Counted from the stretch's first letter, positions 16,014 to 24,751 are shown. The stretch: DNA of 48,699 nucleotides from Candidatus Gallipaludibacter merdavium (GCA_017694875.1 JADIMG010000066.1:1-48699); one strand, 5' to 3'. The notes: generated by a model not told the origin, from the sequence alone. Translations and numbers: made by a program.

Positions 16014-17708
16014 ATGAGCATCAGTGATTTTAAGCAAAAGTTAGCAAGAGTTTTTGATGAAAAACTTCATACTCGCCAATGGGGAAATGTGGTTGATTAT
16101 ATAATCATTGGCTTTATTTTATTGAGTAGTATTGAGATTTTTCTAGCTACATTTGAGGGTGTTGTGGAAAGATATGGTAGATGGTTGAATTTGATAGATA
16201 TCATTACTACTATATTTTTTACTGTTGAAGTGAGTTTGCGTATCTGGTGTGCCGATTTATTGGATAGCCGATATAAAGGCTTTTGGGGGAGAATAAGATA
16301 TTGTTTCAGTTTTTATGGGCTGATTGATGTGTTGGCTACCTATCCGTTTTATTTGCATTTTTTCTTCCCGTTTTCCTACACGGCACTTAAAACATTGCGT
16401 ATTATGCGTTTGTTGCGAATATTCCGGTTTATGCGCTCGTTCCGTCTCTTGCGTAATGCTGTGAATTCCAAAAGGAGTGAAATGTTTGTTTCACTCCAGT
16501 TTTTGTGCATTGTTACGATTATTCTGTCTTTTATATTGTATTTCCTTGAGCATGAGGCCCAACCGACGGTTTATAAAAATGGAATTGATTCAGTAGTTTG
16601 GGCGTTTGCACAATATATAGGAGATCCGGGAGGTTTTGCAGACAATCCACCCATTACTTTCTGGGGAAGAATTATTGCTTGCATTGTCGGTATATTGGGT
16701 ATTGCCATTTTTGCTGTTCCAGCGGGACTGATTGGGGCGGGGTTTACAGAAGCACTTGAAGAAGAAGTACATGCAGAAACCAGTAAAAAAAATGCTGCTA
16801 AAATCTATAGTACGTTTGAGCGGAAACTGGACCGATATTCACATTATCAGATTGTACCGAAATTTCAATCAATTGTGGATATTCAGTATCAAATGGGATT
16901 GAAACCAGATGATATATTGGATGGTGTGGCGGCTGCCGATAATCTGCGCCTTATTAATTTGGCATCTACACGCCCCTTGGAAGAAAAGGCTGAGGATAAA
17001 TTGGCAGTGGAATGCTTTATCAAAAATCGTCCCTATGGGTGCTGCATTGATAGAGGGTCGAAAGTTACAATAGTTGCTCCTACGGCATTTGCTGAAGCAA
17101 CTATGGGAGCTTTTGCATTTTATATTGCCAAATTTGGAGGGTTTAATTTTATCAGTAAGGAGGTGGGTACAATCCGACCTTATAAGTCTTTTTATCTTTT
17201 GAGCGGTGAGCAGATGGAGGGATTGGATGACTACATGGCGGATTTACAGAAATTGGCACCCACGAAGGACCATTGGCTTATTACCATTATGGCTGCGAGT
17301 GGTGCTAATGAACCGGCTTTGCCGACTCAGGTTCATTTTGGTTTTGGAGGCAAAAAAGGCGATGAATCATTTAATGCTGATGATTTGCTGGTCAATGATG
17401 TACGGAAAGCACAGCAGCTTTATTATGATTTCGCTCATAAAATTGAAGCGGACTATCAATTGCTTTCCGATTGTCAACGATATCATGACTCGACCAATCC
17501 CAAGATATATGTCCGACATTTGGATGTTCGTCCAAATGCTATTATTATACGTGTAGCGTGGAGTGTGGCTTGTTGGGATACACATAGCTTCTGTATTGCA
17601 AGGTTAATGGCGGAAGTGTTCAATGAGCATCTGGAGGCTGATAAAAACAAGGAGCTTCCTGCCGATTTGAAAGTAAAGGATATAGGTTACGATAATTATT
17701 TGCTATAA
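16014..17708 (+). CDS. Six-TM voltage-sensor ion channel with large C-terminal domain
   Basis: 564 residues. Residues 20-250 are a six-TM Ion_trans module. S4 (128-147) has seven arginines in every-third spacing (R129 to R147). The pore loop (192-212) reads FAQYIGDPGGF where potassium channels have TVGYGD; only Gly203-Asp204 resemble it. S6 (218-245) is followed by a 310-residue cytoplasmic domain I cannot assign (GSKVTIVAPTAFAEATMG, THSFCIARLMAEVFNEHLE). The overall layout is Kv-like, but ion selectivity cannot be read from this filter. The big domain may be a ligand or signal sensor that opens the channel. An ACAGG lies just before the ATG. The next gene (EcsC) follows after 24 bp. Confidence 0.87.
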   Translation: MSISDFKQKLARVFDEKLHTRQWGNVVDYIIIGFILLSSIEIFLATFEGVVERYGRWLNLIDIITTIFFTVEVSLRIWCADLLDSRYKGFWGRIRYCFSFYGLIDVLATYPFYLHFFFPFSYTALKTLRIMRLLRIFRFMRSFRLLRNAVNSKRSEMFVSLQFLCIVTIILSFILYFLEHEAQPTVYKNGIDSVVWAFAQYIGDPGGFADNPPITFWGRIIACIVGILGIAIFAVPAGLIGAGFTEALEEEVHAETSKKNAAKIYSTFERKLDRYSHYQIVPKFQSIVDIQYQMGLKPDDILDGVAAADNLRLINLASTRPLEEKAEDKLAVECFIKNRPYGCCIDRGSKVTIVAPTAFAEATMGAFAFYIAKFGGFNFISKEVGTIRPYKSFYLLSGEQMEGLDDYMADLQKLAPTKDHWLITIMAASGANEPALPTQVHFGFGGKKGDESFNADDLLVNDVRKAQQLYYDFAHKIEADYQLLSDCQRYHDSTNPKIYVRHLDVRPNAIIIRVAWSVACWDTHSFCIARLMAEVFNEHLEADKNKELPADLKVKDIGYDNYLL

Positions 17709-17732
17709 AAATAAAAGAAGAAGGTGGGGTAT

Positions 17733-18743
17733 ATGGGAATATTTGATAAAAAGAAACTATTGGACAAGCTGAACCAAACAAAGGAAGATTTGGTTAATGC
17801 TACAAAAGAAAAGTTGACGGAAGGGCTTAAAACATCCGAGTTGATTTCAGATATAAAAGAAAAAGTTAATTCAGGAATAGATGCTATAACAGACAGTAAA
17901 GCCTTTTCTGCGGTTACCAGCCATTTAAAGTTGCAACGTACTTATAGCGATGATGAAAAGCAGGACAAAGCTTCGAAAATGTTGCAGATAGTGGATTGGG
18001 CTTACGAACGGGCTAATGGCGATATTGTGGGGCTCGGTACAACGGAAGAGATGGCCAAAAAGTATTTGGAAAAGGAAGGGTCTGTTACAAAAGCGGTTGA
18101 TTCGATGGTAAGGTGGCAGATAACCGCAGCTGCAACTACCGGATTTGTGAGCAGTCTTGGGGGCTTGGCTACAATGCCGTTGACTCTTCCTGCAAATATT
18201 GCGGGAGTATTGGCAATTCAGTTGAGAATGATTGGAGCCATTGCGGAATTGGGAGGTTTCCATGAGACAACAGAGGAAAAAAAGACTGGGATGTATTTGT
18301 GCTTGTTGGGGGCTCAAGCAGGAAATGTATTATCAAAAACAGCTGCTCAGTTTTCCATCAAGTTTACTACTGCAGCGTTGCAACGCTTACCGGGAACTGT
18401 ATTAACTCAAATCAACCGTGCAGTGGGCTTTCGCTTGTTTACCAAATTTGGTGAGACTGGGCTGGTTAATATCAATAAGATGATACCTGTTTTGGGAGGA
18501 GTGGTTGGCGCTGGAGTAGATGCCTTCTCTACTTATTCGATTGCAAAGGCAGCACAAGCCTTGTTTTTGAAAGACGTAATTGATTTTGAGAAACAGGAAC
18601 TTGTTGAAATGGAGAAAGTGAAACTGATGATTAATCTGTGTTTGGTGAGCGGGGCTTTAGATGAAGAGGAACATAATATGTTGTTAGGAATAACAGAATC
18701 ACTCTCTATCTCTGAAAAAATAAGGAAAAATTGTTTGCTATGA
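17733..18743 (+). CDS. EcsC-family protein with TerB-like C-terminus
   Basis: 336 residues from the ATG at 17733, which has AAGGTGG just upstream; a GTG at 17724 is an alternative. The N-terminal 75 residues are helical and amphipathic (LNQTKEDLVNATKEKL). The EcsC core has TTGFVSSLGGLATMPLTLPANIAGVLAIQLRMIGAIA (split here: TTGFVSSLGGLATM, LPANIAGVL, IQLRMIGAIA) with hydrophobic helices. The C-terminal 60 residues (MINLCLVSGALDEEEHNMLL) look like a TerB-type helical unit. The EcsC family is named from Bacillus; its biochemical role is unclear, but it is membrane-associated. The stop codon overlaps the next start (ATGA). Confidence 0.85.
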   Translation: MGIFDKKKLLDKLNQTKEDLVNATKEKLTEGLKTSELISDIKEKVNSGIDAITDSKAFSAVTSHLKLQRTYSDDEKQDKASKMLQIVDWAYERANGDIVGLGTTEEMAKKYLEKEGSVTKAVDSMVRWQITAAATTGFVSSLGGLATMPLTLPANIAGVLAIQLRMIGAIAELGGFHETTEEKKTGMYLCLLGAQAGNVLSKTAAQFSIKFTTAALQRLPGTVLTQINRAVGFRLFTKFGETGLVNINKMIPVLGGVVGAGVDAFSTYSIAKAAQALFLKDVIDFEKQELVEMEKVKLMINLCLVSGALDEEEHNMLLGITESLSISEKIRKNCLL

Positions 18744-18943
18744 TTCTGCAACCCAAAAGTCAAAAAATCGATTATGATTTGTTTGAAGATGATGTGGTTG
18801 GTGGAATGTCAGTTTTGTCCGTTATGAATCAATTCTTGAAAGCAAAAGGAAAGGTATGTACGGCAGAGTTGGTCTATATAAAACACGTTGGAAAGGAATT
18901 GGGAATGTCACCGGATCTGGTGGAGGAATTTTGCAAGATTTGA
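18740..18943 (+). CDS. Small TerB-like helical protein
   Basis: 67 residues starting inside the EcsC stop codon (ATGA, 4-bp overlap), so translationally coupled. The C-terminal half (AKGKVCTAELVYIKHVGKELG) resembles a TerB-type helix pair: a position of new growth followed by E-xx-xI-xx-xG-xx-LG. A TTG at 18731 is an alternative start. The similarity to the C-terminus of EcsC suggests one split domain family. Not certain to be TerB because the characteristic acidic residues are few. A hairpin terminator follows at 18967, so this is the last gene of the run. Confidence 0.7.
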   Translation: MILQPKSQKIDYDLFEDDVVGGMSVLSVMNQFLKAKGKVCTAELVYIKHVGKELGMSPDLVEEFCKI

Positions 18944-18966
18944 AGTGTGGTCAGGTAAGCAAAAAG

Positions 18967-18990
18967 AAGAATCATGTACATGGTTCTTTT
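18967..18990 (+). terminator. Hairpin ending the accessory gene run
   Basis: AAGAATCATG (18967-18976) and CATGGTTCTT (18979-18988) pair over 10 bp with one G-T wobble, followed by TT. Short T-run, so modest. Confidence 0.45.
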
Positions 18991-19191
18991 GTGAATTGAA
19001 TTTCATTTGTAAAACTAAGTTTCATATTTTGTTTGGGTATTCAGTATCCGCTATAGAAATAGGATAAACTTGTACTGGGCTTTTCCGGACAGCGATGTTT
19101 TTCTTTTGTCTCTTTCTTTTTAGCTTTCATTATATTGGGAAAATATAAGATGCGATCCGGCATAGCCAAAATTGTAAAACTTCGTTTCCAA
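18991..19191. other. Intergenic boundary of the accessory region
   Basis: About 200 bp with no open frame of note and no hairpin or repeat beyond the terminator above. No tRNA or att-like duplication is visible, so the border of the accessory region is not marked. Confidence 0.5.
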
Positions 19192-19223
19192 TTTGTCTCT
19201 GCACCCACCTTTGCTTATATTTG
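19192..19223 (+). promoter_or_regulatory. Promoter of the aminopeptidase gene
   Basis: TTTG at 19192-19195, 20-bp spacer, TATATTTG at 19216-19223. The spacer resembles those of the promoters at 37364 and 42537 (CTCT-x-CAC-x-CACCTTT). Confidence 0.75.
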
Positions 19224-19268
19224 TGGACTGATATTTGTATATGCTTTGACATCATAAAAAACACAGAT

Positions 19269-21044
19269 ATGGAAACAAAAGAAAAACTGAGCGCTTTGCG
19301 TGCGTCTATGAAGCAAATGGGCTTGTCGGCTTATATTGTGCCGGGAACAGACCCTCATGCAAGTGAATATGTGGCAGACTATTGGAAAGAACGTAACTGG
19401 TTGTCGGGCTTTACCGGCTCGGCAGGAACGGTAGCTGTTACCACAACAAAGGCTGGCTTGTGGACCGATTCAAGATATTTTCTGCAAGCTGATGCCCAAT
19501 TGAAAGGGAGTGGTATTGATCTGATGAAAGAAGGGTTGGCAGAAACCCCTACAATTGCTGATTGGATAATGGGGCAGCTAACCACAGATGAAGCTGTCGG
19601 TGTGAATCCGGAAATGTTCTCAGCCAGGGCTTATGAAGCTTTGAGACGCCAATTGGCGGATGCAAATTTGCGCCTCATATCAACAGACTTGATTCGTCCG
19701 TTGTGGAACGACCGCCCTCAATTGCCAACGCAACCGCTGTATGTTTTGGAAGAGCAATATGCAGGTCAAAGTGTGGCCGATAAATTAGTGGCTGTACGCC
19801 AGGAAATGGCAAAGCATAATGCTGATGTATATGTCTTGTCGTCGTTGGATGAAATTGCATGGCTTTTCAACATCAGAGGAACGGATGTAGACTATAATCC
19901 GCTTGTAATTGCCTATGCCATGGTAGAGAAACATAAGGTGACATTGTTTATTGCACCGAGCAAATTGACCGCTTTCTCTATGAAGTATGTAGTTGAAAAT
20001 AAGATTGGTGTGGCTGATTATGAACACATAGTCCCCGCTTTGCATGCGATAAGTGCTCATGATACGGTAATGTATGACGGAAGTCGGTTGAATCAGGCCT
20101 TGTTTGAGGCTTTTCCTGCCAACTGCAAGAAAGTGGATGTCTCTTCTGTGGTAATGCGGTTGAAGAGCGTGAAAAATCCGGTGGAGCTGGCTGGTACGCG
20201 ACGTGCAATGCTTCAGGATGGAAAAGCTTTGGTGCGCTTCTTCAAGTGGCTGGAGGAAACGGTGGGCAAAGAGCATTTGACGGAGTTTGACATTATGGCG
20301 CGTCTGAAAGAATTCCGTTCGGAAGGTGAACATTTTGTGGGAGAAAGCTTTGGCACGATTGCCGGTTATCAAGGAAATGGTGCCATTGTGCATTATTCGG
20401 CTTCTGAAAAAGGTGCTGCCGAAATCAAGAAGGAAGGTATGCTCTTGCTGGATTCGGGAGGACAATATTTTGACGGGACAACCGACATTACGCGAACCAT
20501 TACTCTTTCGGAGCCTACAGCAGAGCAGAAACGTGATTATACATTAGTGCTGAAAGGTCATATAGCTTTGGCTTGTGCCAAATTTCCCAAAGGAACATGT
20601 GGCGTTCAATTGGATATATTGGCCCGCCAGTTCTTGTGGCAACAAGGTTTGAGTTATGGACATGGAACCGGACATGGGGTAGGGCATTTCCTCTGCGTTC
20701 ATGAAGGGCCGCAGAATATCCGTACCGATTTGAATCCAACGCCGCTGGAAGTGGGTATGCTGATTTCTGATGAACCGGGATTATATCGTGCCGGTCAATA
20801 TGGTATCCGTATTGAAAATCTGGTGGCAGTGAAAGAATGTGAGGTAACAGAATTCGGTCAATTCCTGGATTTTGAAACGCTGACACTTTTCCCCTACGAC
20901 CAGCAATTGATAGATTGGTCCATTATGACGGAACAAGAAATAGATTGGGTCAATAACTACCATAAGATGGTAGAAGAAAAGCTGTTACCTTTGCTGAGTG
21001 AAGAAGAGGCAGCATGGCTGAAACGGAAATGTATGAAACACTAA
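19269..21044 (+). CDS. pepP: Xaa-Pro aminopeptidase (M24B family)
   Basis: 591 residues from the ATG at 19269; an upstream TTG extension would overlap the promoter. It removes N-terminal residues next to proline in peptides and is cytoplasmic (no signal peptide). Two N-terminal creatinase-like domains precede a pita-bread catalytic domain with the dinuclear metal ligands: Asp in LLLDSGGQYFDGTTDITRT, His in GTGHGVGHFLCVHEGP, and Glu in SDEPGLYRAGQYGIRIEN. The length (about 590) matches the eukaryotic-like long form. Its hairpin terminator at 21060 and own promoter make it monocistronic. The symbol follows the activity; the exact subtype could differ. Confidence 0.92.
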   Translation: METKEKLSALRASMKQMGLSAYIVPGTDPHASEYVADYWKERNWLSGFTGSAGTVAVTTTKAGLWTDSRYFLQADAQLKGSGIDLMKEGLAETPTIADWIMGQLTTDEAVGVNPEMFSARAYEALRRQLADANLRLISTDLIRPLWNDRPQLPTQPLYVLEEQYAGQSVADKLVAVRQEMAKHNADVYVLSSLDEIAWLFNIRGTDVDYNPLVIAYAMVEKHKVTLFIAPSKLTAFSMKYVVENKIGVADYEHIVPALHAISAHDTVMYDGSRLNQALFEAFPANCKKVDVSSVVMRLKSVKNPVELAGTRRAMLQDGKALVRFFKWLEETVGKEHLTEFDIMARLKEFRSEGEHFVGESFGTIAGYQGNGAIVHYSASEKGAAEIKKEGMLLLDSGGQYFDGTTDITRTITLSEPTAEQKRDYTLVLKGHIALACAKFPKGTCGVQLDILARQFLWQQGLSYGHGTGHGVGHFLCVHEGPQNIRTDLNPTPLEVGMLISDEPGLYRAGQYGIRIENLVAVKECEVTEFGQFLDFETLTLFPYDQQLIDWSIMTEQEIDWVNNYHKMVEEKLLPLLSEEEAAWLKRKCMKH

Positions 21045-21059
21045 CAGATAACCAATAGC

Positions 21060-21089
21060 AAATCGGGACTACTCATGTGGTCCCGATTT
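21060..21089 (+). terminator. Hairpin after the aminopeptidase gene
   Basis: AAATCGGGAC (21060-21069) and GTCCCGATTT (21080-21089) form a perfect 10-bp stem with a 10-nt loop. There is no long T-run. It argues that the next gene starts at the ATG 21100 and not the TTG at 21088, which is inside the stem. Confidence 0.65.
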
Positions 21090-21099
21090 GAAATCTTGT

Positions 21100-21549
21100 A
21101 TGCGCAGTATTTGTAGATTCATCGTATTATTCTTGCTATTTTACATCTTGACGGGGTGTAATAATTATGTATCGTCCATCCCGGACATGCCGGTCAGTTT
21201 GCAGTTGAATCTGCTGACCGAGTATCCCCATTTGAAAGACAATCCTAACCAGTGTGTCATCATTGACAAGCCGCGACTGATTACAGACCGCATAGGATTT
21301 GGTGGTGTGCTGGTATATTCTGATTTTTACGCTGATTTTCACGCATTTGACTTAGCCTGTCCTTATGAAGTCAAGACGGATGTGCGTGTGGAGCCAGACA
21401 GTGTCGGACATGCCATTTGTCCCGTATGTGGTGAAGTCTATGACATTTCCTTGGGGACAGGGGTGCCCACCAAAGGTATATGCAAAGAACCATTGAAACG
21501 CTATAGGACACGGTTGATGAACAATGTATTGTATATAGACAACGATTGA
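21100..21549 (+). CDS. Lipoprotein with a Rieske-like fold lacking the cluster histidines
   Basis: 149 residues from the ATG at 21100. A lipoprotein signal ends in ILTGC (Cys20). The C-terminal part matches the layout of a Rieske [2Fe-2S] domain: FDLACPYE (87-89) in place of CPH, ICPVCGEVYDISLGTG (107-122) in place of CPxHGxxFD, then the closing PLKRYRTRL. Both histidine ligands are gone, Tyr89 and Cys110 standing there. Three cysteines (87, 107, 110) remain, so a Rieske cluster is unlikely; a different metal or a structural role is possible. It would sit at the membrane facing the periplasm. Confidence 0.78.
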   Translation: MRSICRFIVLFLLFYILTGCNNYVSSIPDMPVSLQLNLLTEYPHLKDNPNQCVIIDKPRLITDRIGFGGVLVYSDFYADFHAFDLACPYEVKTDVRVEPDSVGHAICPVCGEVYDISLGTGVPTKGICKEPLKRYRTRLMNNVLYIDND

Positions 21550-21601
21550 ATAGAGGTTGATAATCCTTTCTGGGAGTTGTGTAGGCATAAAGTATTGAAT
21601 A

Positions 21602-21633
21602 TTTGCAGATGAAGATACTTTATGCTATTTTTG
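21602..21633 (+). promoter_or_regulatory. Promoter of the M3 peptidase gene
   Basis: TTTG at 21602-21605, a 20-bp spacer and TATTTTTG at 21626-21633. The ATG at 21660 follows. It supports 21660 over the earlier in-frame ATG at 21609. Confidence 0.75.
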
Positions 21634-21659
21634 TGCATCAAATTCAAAAATCTATTCGT

Positions 21660-23771
21660 ATGAAAAAACTATCATTAATTGTGTGTGCGATGCTAACATT
21701 ATTGACTGCTTGCCAGACAGAACAGAAAAATCCTTTTTTCGAGACGTATACAACGCCTTATGGTGCTCCACCATTTGACAAGATTAAGCTGGAGCATTAT
21801 ATGCCGGCCTTCTTGGAAGGCATGGCGCAGCAAAAAGCTGAAATTGATGCCATTGTCAATAATACGGAAGCGCCAACATTTGCCAATACGATTGAAGCTT
21901 TGGAATATAGCGGAAGTCTTTTGGATAAGGTGACTTATGCTTTTTTTAATGTATATATGGCTGATGGAAATGACGAAATGGGTAAGATTGCAGAAGAAGT
22001 TTCCCCTCTTTTGTCTGAACAGTCAGATTATATCATGTTGAATGAGGGACTTTTTGAACGGGTGAAAGCTGTATATGAGGCACGGGCAACATTGAACCTT
22101 AACAAGGAACAGGAAAAATTGCTGGAAGAAACATACAAGAGCTTTGTGAGGGGTGGCGCCAATTTGACGAAAGAACAGAAGGATGAATTGAGCCGCATCA
22201 ATAAGGAATTGGGTTTGGCTGAGTTACAGTTTAGCAAAAATGTACTTGATGCAACCAATGCCTATCAGAAATGGATTGAAGATGAAAATGAATTGGCTGG
22301 ACTTCCTGAAAGTGTTAAACAGGCTGCTGCCGAGGCTGCAAAGGCTGCCGGTCAGGAAGGGAAATGGCTGTTCACTGTTCAAAAATCAAGTTTTCTTCCA
22401 GTGCTGCAATACAGTGACAACCGGGAATTGCGCAAGGAACTTTTAATGGCTTATACATCTTTAGCCAACCATGATGACAGTATGGACAATAAGGCTGTTA
22501 TTAATAAAATCATGAAACTGCGAGTACAGCAGGCGCACTTGTTCGGATTTACAACTCCGGCGGGATTTATCTTGGATAATACTATGGCGAAAACTCCTGA
22601 AACCGTATATTCTTTCCTTGAAACCGTATGGGCGCCTTCTTTGGCACAAGCTAAAGTGGAAGCCGCTGAGCTCCAGAAACTGATGGATCAGGAAGGTAAA
22701 GGTGAAAAGTTGGAACCATGGGATTGGTGGTACTATGCTGAAAAATTGCGTAAGGCAAAATATGATTTGGATGAAGAAGAATTGAAGGCATATTTCAAGT
22801 TGGAGAATGTACGTAAAGGTGCATTTGATTTGGCTGGCAAATTGTGGGGATTGCAATTTAAGCAATTGGAGGATATGCCGGTGTACAATCCGGAAGTGGA
22901 AGTATTTGAAGTGTCTGATTCGGATGGCTCTTTGATAGGCATTCTTTATACAGACTATTTCCCACGTGCAGGCAAACGTGCAGGTGCATGGATGAATGAA
23001 GTGTCACCCCAATATGTGCGTGATGGTGTAAATCATCGTCCTATTGTTATTAATGTGGGTAACTTTACCCGTCCTACCGCAGACAAACCCTCTTTGTTGA
23101 CCATGGATGAAGTGTCAACCCTGTTCCATGAATTTGGACATGCTTTGCATGGATTGTTGAGTCAATGTACTTACAAGAGCTTGTCGGGAACCAATGTGGC
23201 AAGAGATTTTGTCGAATTGCCTTCTCAATTGATGGAAAACTGGTGCTATGAGCCGGAAGTAATGAAGACTTATGCTTTCCATTATGAAACAGGAGAAGTA
23301 ATCCCTGACGAGTTGATTGAAAAAATACAAAAGGCTTCCACCTTCAACCAAGGTTTTGTCATGACAGAACTGTTGTCGGCTTCATTGCTTGATATGGATT
23401 ACCATTCAATAGCAGATACTGCAGATATTGATGTAAACGCATTCGAGAAGGCTTCTATGGAAAAGATGGGAATGATACCGGAAATTATTGTCCGTTACCG
23501 CAGCACTTATTTCAGCCATATCTTTACAACCGGTTATTCGGCCGGTTACTATAGCTATACGTGGGCTGCCGTATTGGATTCAGATGCCTTCCAAGCTTTC
23601 AAGGAAACAGGTGATATCTACAATCAAGAAGTGGCAACGGCTTATCGGAAAAATATCTTGGAACGTGGTGGAACTGAAGACCCAATGGTATTATACCAGC
23701 GATTCCGTGGAAAGATGCCAAATCCTGATTATTTGCTGATTAAGCGCGGTTTTTTACCTGCGGCTAAGTAA
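21660..23771 (+). CDS. dcp: M3-family peptidyl-dipeptidase (Dcp-like), lipoprotein
   Basis: 703 residues from the ATG at 21660, preceded by a clear promoter. It has a lipoprotein signal ending LLTAC, so the enzyme is exported and anchored, unlike the cytoplasmic E. coli Dcp. The zinc motif HEFGH is at 490-494, with the third ligand Glu519 in ARDFVELPSQ. The C-terminal GYSAGYYSYTWA matches the M3 substrate region. It would cut dipeptides from C-termini of peptides in the periplasm or at the surface. A hairpin lies at 23819. Confidence 0.92.
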   Translation: MKKLSLIVCAMLTLLTACQTEQKNPFFETYTTPYGAPPFDKIKLEHYMPAFLEGMAQQKAEIDAIVNNTEAPTFANTIEALEYSGSLLDKVTYAFFNVYMADGNDEMGKIAEEVSPLLSEQSDYIMLNEGLFERVKAVYEARATLNLNKEQEKLLEETYKSFVRGGANLTKEQKDELSRINKELGLAELQFSKNVLDATNAYQKWIEDENELAGLPESVKQAAAEAAKAAGQEGKWLFTVQKSSFLPVLQYSDNRELRKELLMAYTSLANHDDSMDNKAVINKIMKLRVQQAHLFGFTTPAGFILDNTMAKTPETVYSFLETVWAPSLAQAKVEAAELQKLMDQEGKGEKLEPWDWWYYAEKLRKAKYDLDEEELKAYFKLENVRKGAFDLAGKLWGLQFKQLEDMPVYNPEVEVFEVSDSDGSLIGILYTDYFPRAGKRAGAWMNEVSPQYVRDGVNHRPIVINVGNFTRPTADKPSLLTMDEVSTLFHEFGHALHGLLSQCTYKSLSGTNVARDFVELPSQLMENWCYEPEVMKTYAFHYETGEVIPDELIEKIQKASTFNQGFVMTELLSASLLDMDYHSIADTADIDVNAFEKASMEKMGMIPEIIVRYRSTYFSHIFTTGYSAGYYSYTWAAVLDSDAFQAFKETGDIYNQEVATAYRKNILERGGTEDPMVLYQRFRGKMPNPDYLLIKRGFLPAAK

Positions 23772-23779
23772 GACTGAAA

Positions 23780-24751
23780 TTGAAACGTATAATAGATAAT
23801 ATTATTTATCCAACCATTCCCACCAGCATATTGATGCTGGTGGGTTGTTTGTGCTTATGGCTGCCTGACTTTGTTTGGTTTACTTCGGAAGTCAGTTATT
23901 GGGGCATGACATTCTCTTCGTCATGGCTATCTTTATCCTGTTTCTTATTGCTTGTAGGCAATGGCTTCTGGTTTGCCTCACTGTTGTTCCATTTATACAT
24001 AACGCGGGTACATAGTTATTTTGCTATTTTTATTTATGTGTTCTGTATAAGTTGCATGCCTGACTTTCATGTAGAGCCATTATTACATGTATATATGTTT
24101 ATATACATATGGTTATTACGGATTCTGATACGGATGTACAAAAGGCAGGATGCTGTTTTTGAGGCTTATAATATAGGGTTGCTTGTATCTTTGATGTCAT
24201 GCATGTTTCCGCCCTATTTGTTTCTTTTGCCCCTGGTCTTGGTTTGCATGCTGCTGTTGCATGCCTTTTCTATGCGTACCTTCCTGGCGACTTTGCTGGG
24301 TATGCTTACTGTAATTATTATGGAAACAGCTCTCCATTATTTGTGCTGTGGAGATTTAAGAGTCTTGTGGGTGAACTTGGCAAGCGATTTGTCATTTGAT
24401 GCAATGTCGTTTGTTTGGCAGGATTGGATGCCATTTTTTGTATTGGCTTTTTGGGGTATTATGGCTTATTTGATACAATATGCTCATCTGTTTGCCATGA
24501 GTATACGTTCACGAGCACTTTTGAATGCCTGTTTATGGAGCTTCGTGGCGTTGGTGTTATTGGTAGTTTTCTTGAGAAACGATCCCTCTTATTTGAGTTT
24601 GGGGGCTGTGATGGTGATGATTGGATTGGTACAACATTTTCTGCAGAGCTATTCAGCATTGTTCCGTCAGATTAGTTTTCTCGTGTTTGTGGGAATGATG
24701 TTGGTGATATATCTAATTGAAATATATATACGGGTTTATGGAATGGCTTGA
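23780..24751 (+). CDS. Polytopic membrane protein of unknown function
   Basis: 323 residues from a TTG at 23780, with the ATG at 23834 as alternative. About nine or ten hydrophobic segments (for example LMLVGCLCLWLPDFVWF, YLFLLPLVLVCMLLLHAF, LVFVGMMLVIYLIEIYI). No family recognised. It starts 8 bp after the peptidase stop. A perfect 10-bp inverted repeat at 23819-23844 falls inside its N-terminus, so either the gene is short-leader and begins in the hairpin or the hairpin ends the peptidase transcript. It overlaps the DedA-type gene by 14 bp. Confidence 0.72.
   Translation: MKRIIDNIIYPTIPTSILMLVGCLCLWLPDFVWFTSEVSYWGMTFSSSWLSLSCFLLLVGNGFWFASLLFHLYITRVHSYFAIFIYVFCISCMPDFHVEPLLHVYMFIYIWLLRILIRMYKRQDAVFEAYNIGLLVSLMSCMFPPYLFLLPLVLVCMLLLHAFSMRTFLATLLGMLTVIIMETALHYLCCGDLRVLWVNLASDLSFDAMSFVWQDWMPFFVLAFWGIMAYLIQYAHLFAMSIRSRALLNACLWSFVALVLLVVFLRNDPSYLSLGAVMVMIGLVQHFLQSYSALFRQISFLVFVGMMLVIYLIEIYIRVYGMA
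23819..23844 (+). terminator. Perfect hairpin at the start of the membrane-protein gene
   Basis: CCCACCAGCA (23819-23828) and TGCTGGTGGG (23835-23844) pair perfectly with a 6-nt loop and are followed by TTGTTTG. This is terminator-like and lies 48-73 bp after the M3 peptidase stop, but inside the next frame. Confidence 0.5.

Noticed and set aside
1-18990. Prophage or integrative element
   Set aside because: No integrase, transposase, tRNA, phage structural or conjugation gene, and no flanking direct repeat is visible in the window.
19785-20465. Long reverse-strand open frame (226 codons)
   Set aside because: It is the antisense of the aminopeptidase gene, has no sensible protein features, and the sense gene is clear.
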